From positions 170,523,740 through 170,587,739 of the forward strand of contig CM043944.1 in the NCBI GenBank assembly GCA_014529385.2: a stretch of DNA of 64,000 bases, read 5' to 3'. Both the position numbers and the translations under genes were made by a program. Under the pieces are notes generated by a model, which was not told the origin of the DNA, did not search any database, and was given only the letters and a program-made list of their open reading frames with translations. Position 1 is the first letter of the stretch. Each line of letters starts with the position of its first letter. This stretch comes from Adiantum capillus-veneris. Its lineage: Eukaryota > Streptophyta > Polypodiopsida > Polypodiales > Pteridaceae. Positions 55,198-64,000 of the stretch are shown here, piece by piece.

Positions 55198-58100
55198 ATT
55201 GTTTACCTCTCTCGAGTTTGTCCCTCATGGGAATTCAGTCACTTGTGCCAACAACGCCTCCTTTCCCGTTCAAGGAGTTGGAAAGATTGTGCTCACTGCT
55301 ACTAATGGCAGTTCCTTCACACTTGTTGATGCACTTTATGTACCTAGGATCAAGAAGAATCTCTTGTCTGTATCCGCACTTGCTAGACTTGCACTTGTAG
55401 TCAAATTTGTGGATGACAGATGTACAGTTCATGATCTCAGTTTTGGTGATGAAATTGTTGCATCTGGGCTTTTGTGCCGTGGGCTGTATAAGCTCACTTT
55501 GTATGACAAGTGTGGACAAAATTTTACAAATGCTGTTGCAGATTCAAGGGCTATTTCAGATGCAAAACTTTGGCATGCACGTTTTGGTCATCTGAATTTT
55601 GCCAGTTTGCTGCGTTTGCAGAAATCTGATATGGTTGCTTCTTTGCCACCTCTTGAAGCACCTATCAAACATGTTTGTGAAGGCTGTATTTTGGGTAAGA
55701 TGCAGCGTTCTAAATTTCCAAAGGATGGTTCATTTCGGGCCACATGCAGGTTGCAGCTTGTGCATAGTGATGTTTGTGGGCCCATGCAAACTCCGTCCTT
55801 GGGCATTTACCTGTACTTCGTGACTTTCATTGACGATTACTCCAGGCATGCATGGGTATTTCCGCTTAAAGCGAAGTCCGAAGTTTTTATGTGCTTCAAA
55901 CAATTTCTAGCTATGGCTGAAAATGTCTCGAAATGTACTATGGGCACCCTCCGTTCCGATCGAGGGGGGGAGTATATGTCTCATGAATTTAAAGCATTTC
56001 TAGCTAGTCGTGGGATAAAACACCAATGTACAGTACCTTATACACCTCAGCAAAATGGTGTTGCTGAGAGGAAAAACAAGTCACTGACGGAAATGGCACG
56101 ATGTATGGTCAAAAGTCAAGCTTTGCTGCATTCTTTTTGGCTTGAGGCCATTATGCGTGCCACTTATGTACTTAACAGGTGTCCTACGAAAGCTTTGCAG
56201 TCTATTACTCCATATGAAGCATGGCATGATAGAAAACCTTCTATTGAGCACATGCGTGTTTTTGGCTGTTTGGCATATGCTTTGGTGCCACAAGTGCAGC
56301 GCAGAAAATTGGATGATAAGGATGTCAAATGTATTTTTGTTGGTTATAGTGCTGATAGCAAAGGTTACAGGTTGTATCATTCGCAAACAAAACGTATTCT
56401 GGTTTCTCGGGATGTAGTGTTCGTGGAAGATTCTGTTCAGCCCTTGGTGTCATGTACTAGAGACAGTAATGTAAGCTCACAGGACATTTATGACACTTTG
56501 TTGCCTCTTTTCAATGGTGGAAATACAAATGTAAGTTCCAATGAGGCAAATGTACAGCCTAGGGGGTTTATGAAAATGTTACAGATCAGCCTATTACTGA
56601 TGCAGATGTACATGATGTACTTGATGAGGAAAGGGCTGAAAATGAGCAGGCTAGAGGTATGCCAAAATGGCTGGTGCACACTTTGCGTGATAGTAAATTG
56701 GATGCACCTTTGTCTAGTCATACTCGTTTAGCCTCTCGCCATGCATCTTATGCATCAGATTGTTATGCTTTGGCTGTGTCTAGTTTACATGATGTTGAGG
56801 AGCCCCTGTCTTTTGATGAAGCACAGAATTCAGAAAATTGGATGGCTACCATGCAATCAGAATATGATGCACTGATAGAAAATGACACATGGACTTTATG
56901 TGATTTGCCTCCTGGTAAAAAGGCCATTGGTACAAAGTGGGTTTACAAGTTGAAACGCAAGCCGGATGGTGAGATCGATCGCCATAAGGCTCGACTTGTT
57001 GCAAAAGGTTATGCACAGCAAAAAGGCATAGACTATGAAGAGACTTTTGCTCCCACTTGTCGTATGACTACTGTGCGTTTTCTATGTGCATTGGCAGCTC
57101 ATTTTGGTTGGGATGTACATCAATCAGACATTGTTACTGCTTTGTTGAATGGTGACATATTTGAGGAAGTTTATGTAACGCAGCCTCGCGGTTTTGTCAT
57201 AAAAGGACAAGAGGACAAAGTGTGCAAATGTAACAAGGCTGTGTATGGGTTGAAGCAATCTCCTCGTGCTTGGTATGAGAAAGCTGGCACTCATTTGGTT
57301 AAATGAGGCTTTCGTAATAGTCCAACAGAAAGCACATTGTATGTAAAGCGTGAGGGTGATGTACTTCTCATTGTGGTTCTTTATGTTGATGATTTGCTGA
57401 TCACTGGACCAAATGAGAGACATATTGCTGAATTTAAGGCTGATTTGAATGCTACTTTCAAGATGAAAGATTTGGGGCTGTTGCATCATTATTTGGGTAT
57501 ACAGTTTAAGCAGTGTGATGGTGGTATTGCCTTGTGTCAGAAAAGTTACATAGAGACATTGCTATGTAAGTTTGGACTTGAGGATTGCAAACCTATTGCC
57601 ACTCCCATGGAAACAGGTTTGAAGTTGAGTCTACATGATGCTGGTGATCCTGCTAATGTCACTCTTTACCAAACTGCTGTTGGCTGCCTCATTTATGTAT
57701 GCAACACGAGGCCGGATATTCAATTTGCAGTCTCACAGGTCAACAGATTTATGCATAGCCCAGGGTCTAAGCATTGGCACGCCGTCAAGAGGATTTTTCG
57801 CTACCTTAGTGGCACTTTACATCTTGGCTTGTTTTATCCCAAGGGGGGATCATTGCCGCCAGACTTACATGCTTTTTCGGACTCAGATTGGACTGGTTGT
57901 TTTGACACGCGAGTGTCCACAAGTGGTTTTTGTTTCATGCTTGGCAGTTCATGTATATCATGGTTGAGCAAGAAGCAACCTACTGTGGCCACTTCGAGTT
58001 GTGAGGCTGAGTACAGGGTAGTCTTCACAGCTACGGTTGAGTGTGTATGGCTTAGACGCCTTATGGCTGATTTGGGTGTTGGACAGGACGCTGCCAACAC

Positions 58101-58338
58101 TATCTACACTGACAGTCAGAGCGCATTGGCAGTTGCGAGGAACCCAGTTTTTCATGCTCGCACAAAGCACATTGAGGTGCATCACCACTATGTCAGGGAG
58201 AGGCTCTCAGCAGGAGAGATCAGCTTGGCTTATGTGCCAACACAGGACAACCTTGCAGATCTTTTCACAAAGGCATTGTCTCGTGAGAAGCTTGAAGCTT
58301 TCCGCAAAGCTTTGGGCTTAATCCCCTTTGTGGACTGA
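55148..58338 (+). pseudogene. Copia pol: protease, integrase, RT, RNase H
   Basis: Protease WYFDSGATKHITS (55150). Integrase: HARFGHLN zinc site, CEGCILGKMQRSKFP, VHSDVCGPM, FIDDYSRHAWVF, TVPYTPQQNGVAERKNKS (DDE set). RT: GTKWVYKLKRKPDGEIDRHK, DYEETFAPTCRMTTVRF and LYVDDLLITG (Y-V-D-D). RNase H: FSDSDWTGCFDTRVSTSGF, SSCEAEYRVV, FHARTKHIEVHHHYVRERL and LADLFTKAL. Frame breaks: gag/pol near 55127, near 56560 (at GGGGGTTT), and an in-frame TGA at 57304-57306. All catalytic residues I can identify are present, so it died recently. Confidence 0.93.
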
Positions 58339-58413
58339 TCCTGTCCTCAGGGCCTGGCACTTCCCTTTACTCCTGTGCCAGCTCTCGTTCACCGCATCAC
58401 TCCAGGGGGGATT

Positions 58414-58640
58414 TGTTACCATATACATGTGGTAGTGATGTGTGTGAACACACTAGGACCACCGGGGCATTTTTTCCCTCTTTAGGAGTTTTTTTCCCCC
58501 GTGCATTGTATATACGCCCATCACTCTAGGGCTATCTATCTTTCCATTGCACACTAAGTAACACACTCTCTATTGTGTGCCTTGAGCTTCCTTCGTCTTC
58601 TCCAAGCTGTGTGTGTTTCTATGCAACCCTAATTCCAACA
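58414..58640 (+). repeat. Copia 3' LTR
   Basis: TGTTACCATATACATG ... AATTCCAACA, next to the purine tract and followed by GAACA. Confidence 0.95.
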
Positions 58641-58654
58641 GAACACCTTTTTGT

Positions 58655-60900
58655 AAAGCAACCTACAACACATCAAATGTCTAGCTTCATGGATGGATAC
58701 AATGGCTACAATCAACTGAAGATGATTGCACCTGAGGATCGGGCCAAAACTACACTTATCACTGAATGGGGAGTCTAGTAATGCCATTTGGATTGTGTAA
58801 TGCTCCAATGACCTTTCAAAGATGTATGATGGAAATTTTTAGTGAATTTTTGTGTAAGTTCTTGGCTATATTTGTGGATGACTTTACCGTTTTCTCCATT
58901 GAAGAAGTGTGTTTATTATTTTTGGAGATGGTCTTCGAGAGGTGCAAAGAAAAGAGGATCTATTTAAATCCCTTCAAATCAGTGTTTATGGTCTAGAAAG
59001 GATAGGTTAAAGCACATAGTGTCTAGAAATGGGATTGAAATGGCCAACAGTGAAAAAGTCAAGTGTGTTCAACAGACTAGAGCATCAACAACGGCATTTG
59101 ACTTGAGTTTCTTTCTAGGATACATCAACTTTTATAGGAGGTTTGTTCACATGTTTGTAGCCAAGGCATTGCCTCTATATGAGTTGACCAAGAAAGGAAA
59201 TAAGTTTATCTGGATCAAAGAATGTGAGGAGAGTTTCCACTGCCTAAAGGATGAGATCAACATGAAGCTAGTCCTTTGCCAACCGAACTGGGATGTAATT
59301 TTCCATGTGCATGTAGATGCTTCTGGAATAGGGATGGGAGCTATACTGGTCCAACTCGATGGAAAGATGGACTACCCGGTCTACTTTGCTAGTTGCAGGT
59401 TTAGTTCGATCAAATAGGGATACTCTACTACTGAGAGAGAAGCATTGGGAATGGTATTTAGCTTTATCAAGTTCAAACACTATCTATTGGGCAAATTATT
59501 TCATTTTTATGTAGATCATCAAGCTCTGTTGTTTCTGATCAAAAAATTTATTAGACAAGGAAGATTAATCATATGGATTATGTTTTTTTAAGGAGTTTGA
59601 ATTCAACATCTTCCACAAGCCAGTGAAAACACACAGTGGTGCAAACTTCCTTTCCATAAGCATAGAGGGTTGTTCAGAAACATCATTAAGAGATAAGCCA
59701 ATGGATGCTGAGCTAGTTCAGTAAAGAGGAACCAGATCCAGAATGGCAAGATGTTTATGAATTCCTTTAGATAGGAGGTTTCCTAGAAGACTGGTCCCAG
59801 AATAAGAAGAAGGCATTGATCATAAGAAGTCTGAAGTTTACCATCATTGCTGGAGCACTTTACAAACTATGTATTAATGATGTACTTCATAGATGTGTGC
59901 CAATGGCAAGTTATTATTGAATCTCACAATGGAGATGCAAGAGGACACTTCTAGATTGATATTACATATAAGAATATCCTCTAGGAAAGATTGTCTAGTA
60001 CATCCACTGGGAATAATCATGACATGGGGTCTGGATTTCATGGGGCCATATAATAAGATCACTTCAAGGAAAAACAAGTATATTATGATGGCCACATGTT
60101 TTTTCATCAAATGGGTTGAAGCCAGGCTTTACCAGCTAACACTGCCAAATTCTTGTATGAGAACATCATATGCAGATATGGATGTCCAATAGAGATTGTC
60201 TCAGATCAGGGGACACACTTTATCAATGAAACCATTCAAATACTGACTGAGATCTTTTCAGTTAAGCCCCAAACATCCATGCCTTACTATCCCATGTGCA
60301 ATAGTTAGGTAGAAAAAACCATCTAGACGATTCTCACAAAGATAGTTCAAAAGACACCAGTGGGACACCAAGCTAGAACAGAGACAATGGTCCCAATTGA
60401 ATTTGCAATTCCTAGCTTGAGACTAGAAGTCGAACATGGAATGGATTTTAACCAAAATTTGAAGCCGAGGTTGGACAAATTGTTATGACTGGATGAGATC
60501 TAAAAAAAGGGCAATGTTGGAATAGGAAGTAGTCTAGCAAAGGAGGAAGAACTGGCATTATAGTAAAATAAAGGTCAGGGAGTTCAAGAAGGGTGATTTG
60601 GTGCTGCTATCATAGTAAAAAATGAGACCAAAGAAACCAAATTGGAAGATAGCCTGGTTTGGACCCTATGAGGTGGATTGGGTGTTCTCCAATTGTACAA
60701 TGAGGCTCAGAGACTTATTGGGATTGTTGTTACTAGGAGTATACAATGGGGTAAAGGTCAAGTTATACTATGCCATATCAGAGGGGATTCTAGTAGAACC
60801 AGTACCAGATGTGCATCCAAAATCAAAAGATGAACCCTTGGACTTATTCCATAGCATACCAGTGGAGAAACAACATTTGCCAGAACTAGTTCAGACTTAG
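58655..60900 (+). pseudogene. decayed Ty3 pol (RT, RNase H, integrase)
   Basis: RT: SFMDGYNGYNQLKMIAPEDR (58681), VMPFGLCNAPMTFQRCMM, AIFVDDFTVFS (F-V-D-D), thumb FFLGYINFYRRFVHMF. RNase H: HVHVDASGIGMGAILVQLDG, YSTTEREALGMVF. Integrase: TWGLDFMGPYNKITSRKNKY near 60020, MMATCFFIKWVEA, and a post-core segment 60622-60900 (KPNWKIAWFGPYEVDWVFSN). Stops and shifts throughout. Gag, protease and the first RT blocks are missing on the left. It differs in sequence from the chromovirus at 14-19 kb and lacks a chromodomain. Confidence 0.85.
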
Positions 60901-63900
60901 TGCCCGATAGAACCGATATAATCTCAGACTCGGTACATGGTAGAACCAGTACAATCTAAGCCCTTCAACAGTCACGTGCAACACTCAGTCTAGATTCAAA
61001 CACCGACTAAATCACACAGGCCAGTCCAAACCCAAAGGGAAAGGCCAATAACACCAGTATTACATAATGATAATCAGAGGGAAATAAATGCCACAATCAT
61101 AAAGAGAGTCTTGTCAGTAATAACAATAAAAAAATCGATCACTGCATGAATGACATAATATCACAAATGGCGCACACAATCCCGAGTTAGGAAAGGAGTG
61201 GAGCATTCATGGTCCATGTGCATATAACTATGCAAAGGGTGCACCCATCTTCACTTTACTCACACCCTCTTGTGCCACTCTTGCAAAGCTTTCTTCGTCT
61301 TCAAAATTCTTGCAACAACAAGCTTCTTCGCCACCAACACCTACTCCATCAACACTTGTGGTGGCTCTTCCATAAACACCTCAGTGCTCCTTCTCCAAAT
61401 CGCCCCCCTCTACAAGTGAGTACAATTTCTCTACACATGATTACTTGCTTGAGTGGTGCATGGGAAGGAAAAAAATGTTCGAGCAGATGAAAGACACTAT
61501 TGACACCATGTCTACACAGAACAAGTCATTGATAGCTTCAGTAGTTGAAGCAGTAGGTTTTGTTGCACACACCAAGATTGGAAAATATGTGTTTCAAGAG
61601 CATGAGCAAGCCCTAATTAAGCTATGGTGTTTAGAAGTGGTAGTGGAGGCTGCTAGGCTACCTTTTGATGATGACATTACCCAGCAAGTGCTAAACACAT
61701 TTCAAGCAGATAAGGGGATAGCATTGGTCAATGGGATATCACTAAAGTTGACAACATGAGAATTGGATTTCTCAAAACCTCTTCAAGGCTTGGTACGTTT
61801 GGCAGTTCCTCTACTGGGAAAACTTGTCCCCAACTCACTCCAATGTTCACACTGCTTGGGATAAGGCAGTACCGCATAGAGCACCTAAGATAACTATTTA
61901 TGAAAATACTAAAATAGAGAAGACCGCTAAAGGGAAGGATGGAAAATTAGAAAATATAGCAACAAAGTCACCGATGGAAGATAAGTGAAAAGAAATAGTG
62001 CACACAGGGGTTAAGCCGCTACCAACCCAATCAAAGGCAAGCTCATCAAGCAAGAAGCCTAAAAACATGGAGCTATTAAAGAAATTTTAGGCAAGGTGAA
62101 GAAACTAGACACCACATCTGCTCCTCCGGTAGATACTGCCAAAAGTCAAACCAACTCACAAAACAAGAGCCTAGGGAGACAACTAGCAGAGATACGGCTC
62201 AAAAAACCAGTGTTGATTAGACCCAAACTAGTTCCAATCTAGACAATGGAAAAAATCAAGCATCAGGCAATGCTACTGAGTAAGCTTCAGACTACCCATA
62301 GTCAGACTAGACATGCTCCAATGCCTCCGGAAGCAATCATTGAAGGGGTGTTTGGTTATGAAAAAGGCAGATGGAGCTATGCTACCTTACGCCTTCCCAA
62401 TGATAGTCTATGAGAGTCCTATGAGATTGATCAAAAAAACCCTAAAACCATCACACAAGGATGTGCTGCTCTGTAGCCATCCAATCTGGTTGGAACACCA
62501 TTGTAAACTATATAGGCCTAATGATGGAGGCTCAAGCATCTGTTTCTACCACAAAATTGGACAACCTAAAAGAAAAACTGCAAAAGAGTAAAGCTGAGTT
62601 GGTAACTCTCAAGAAAGGGCAAACTGAATGGGTCAAGCAAATATTGCATTATCAGCTGGAATAATGGCAACAGAATAGGGAAGTGGCCACCCTCCATGAT
62701 GAATGTGAAGCAAAAGGATTACAAACGACTTCATTAGAAACATCATGTACTGAAAACAACTATTCTTGAAAAATACATATATCACTCTCTAGTACAGATA
62801 ATAGACAAAGATGGGAATCTCACTATGAATTTGAACGTTATGGAAACAGTCATAGAGTCAATTTAGTCACATCTATAGGATAAAGCTAACGAGTACACCA
62901 CGACACTGGTCAATGAGGCTATCTTTGATACTTAGATTAAAAAAAGAAAGAGACAAAGATTATGATATGGAGGATGTTGAGCAAGAGGATGAGTAGCAGA
63001 CCCAGCATCATCACAAGGACAATGATGATGATGACGATGATCATGATTCTCCGAGACAAGGGATGGCCACAATGAAGATGAAGAGCAACCTGAAGGTGTT
63101 GGCTCCCAACAAAAGGATCCACAACAACAGGCTCAACAATAGACGGCTCAGAGTTAGCAGACAAAGGAAAGAATATTATTTTAGAATCTGACTTTGAGTT
63201 TGACCACACAAACTCTATTGACGTGCTGACACTAAACAAAAGACCAAGGAAGCAAAGTCATCTCTAGATCCATGAATTCTTACACGATGAGACAATCTAT
63301 TCGGATCTGGAGAGATTTTAGATGATGTATGTGGGGGCCCCAATGGATGGTATTGGACTGAAGGCAATGAGTTATCACAACTAGCCAATATGTAAATGGC
63401 CTCCACATCCAAGATGTATACAAGTAGTCGAAAGTGTCCCAGAGTGGTGTGTAACCACTGATGATGTGTAGTAGAAGAGGACCAAAGACTTGAATGACCC
63501 TCAAAGAGCAGGAAATCAACTTGAAGAGTCTATTTCACCTGGTTCACATTACAAGGAAAATGATGCAACAAGAAAACCGGATGGTCCTAAAATTTGTGGA
63601 GTTTGTTCCAGATTCTCCAGTGTTGCTATATACCATATCGCTAAGGAAATAGAACTCTCACAATTCTTCCTAGCACTCTACCCCCCACATACCGTGAGCC
63701 AACACACCAACAAAGCTACATCAAGATAGTGGACGGGCTCCACGACTGGTATGAGGTTGCCAGTATAGCGTGGAAGACCTCAAATCAAGTAGTCACTGAA
63801 GCTCTAAAGAAGGATCAAGCAATTGATCTAATTAAAGACCTAGAAAACTTTCAGCTGAAAATGGGCTAGTGGAAAGTACATATTAAAAGGCTAATAAAGC

Positions 63901-64000
63901 TTACAAATCAGCTCCTATAGCTCATAGTCAAAGCCTCCAAGATCCCTAGGAAGGAATTAGCTAACAAATCATCCTCTGAACCCTAGTTCAGAGAGATGGC
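60901..64000 (+). pseudogene. unrecognised coding remnant downstream of Ty3 integrase
   Basis: Frames on + suggest one long decayed gene: 61445-61759 (MKDTIDTMSTQNKSLIASVV, KIGKYVFQEHEQALIKLW), about 62320-62390 (EAIIEGVFGYEKGRWSY), 62461-62664 (coiled coil: TKLDNLKEKLQKSKAELVTL), an acidic stretch near 63020-63045, about 63150-63280 (KNIILESDFEFDHTNSIDVL), and 63716-63870 (DGLHDWYEVASIAWKTSNQ, DQAIDLIKDLENFQLKMG), continuing to the right edge. No RT, gag knuckle or protease motif. It may be an extra ORF of the Ty3 element or the gag of a neighbour. Family unknown. Confidence 0.4.

Larger units (their letters stand above)
53426..58640 (+). mobile_element. full-length Ty1/Copia element, 5.2 kb
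   Basis: Perfect target duplication GAACA (53421-53425 and 58641-58645). LTRs 53426-53651 (226 bp) and 58414-58640 (227 bp) differ at about four bases and one T, roughly 98% identical. Primer site TGGTATCAGAGC (53654-53665), exact tRNA-iMet type. Purine tract AGGGGGGATT (58404-58413). Order is gag, protease, integrase, RT, RNase H. Young by LTR identity, yet the reading frame is broken in three places. Confidence 0.96.

Overview
The window is nuclear DNA from a land plant with a large, repeat-rich genome. Two host genes can be recognised by their spliced exons, and nearly everything else is transposable-element sequence in various stages of decay. Canonical GT/AG introns, plant-type Copia and chromodomain Ty3 elements, a Mutator-type MITE and a 199-residue plant-type YKT6 support a plant. 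A Penelope-like reverse transcriptase and a 23.6-kb intron make a fern, or another non-angiosperm with a large genome, the likeliest source. That last step is inference.

Layout. 0-10 kb: Penelope-like RT cut by the left edge, a 3'-truncated L1-type LINE (-), Copia and unknown coding scraps (-), a gag-protease-only LTR element (+) with its 3' LTR, and two further LTR pieces. 10.07-10.35 kb: the last two exons of a glutaredoxin-like host gene (+). 10.6-23.3 kb: two copies of a LINE family that sits in (CT)n tracts. The second copy is split by a chromodomain Ty3 element (13968-19598) and by a small non-coding LTR element (19719-21896), each with a target-site duplication. 23.3-26.6 kb: repeats, a foldback element with a poly-G core, and the 3' flank of YKT6. 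26.6-51.5 kb: YKT6 on the minus strand in six exons, with intron 2 (27182-50792) filled by transposons. These include a near full-length CT-associated LINE (28388 to about 33470), a complete gag-protease LTR element (36715-43936), and a non-coding LTR element (46736-49763) nested in tandem LINE ORF1 fragments. 51.7-52.2 kb: Mutator-type MITE in the YKT6 promoter region. 53.4-58.6 kb: a young, complete but frame-broken Copia element. 58.65-64 kb: decayed Ty3 pol followed by an unrecognised coding remnant.

The two host genes are convergent (glutaredoxin-like on +, YKT6 on -), with about 16 kb of transposon-derived sequence between their 3' ends. The observations most worth follow-up are the LINE family flanked by (CT)n on its coding strand in every copy, the intact YKT6 gene spread over 24.9 kb, the two gag-protease-only LTR families, and an unrecognised coding repeat shared by unrelated element contexts at 5 kb and 40 kb. 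No rRNA, tRNA or CRISPR feature was found.
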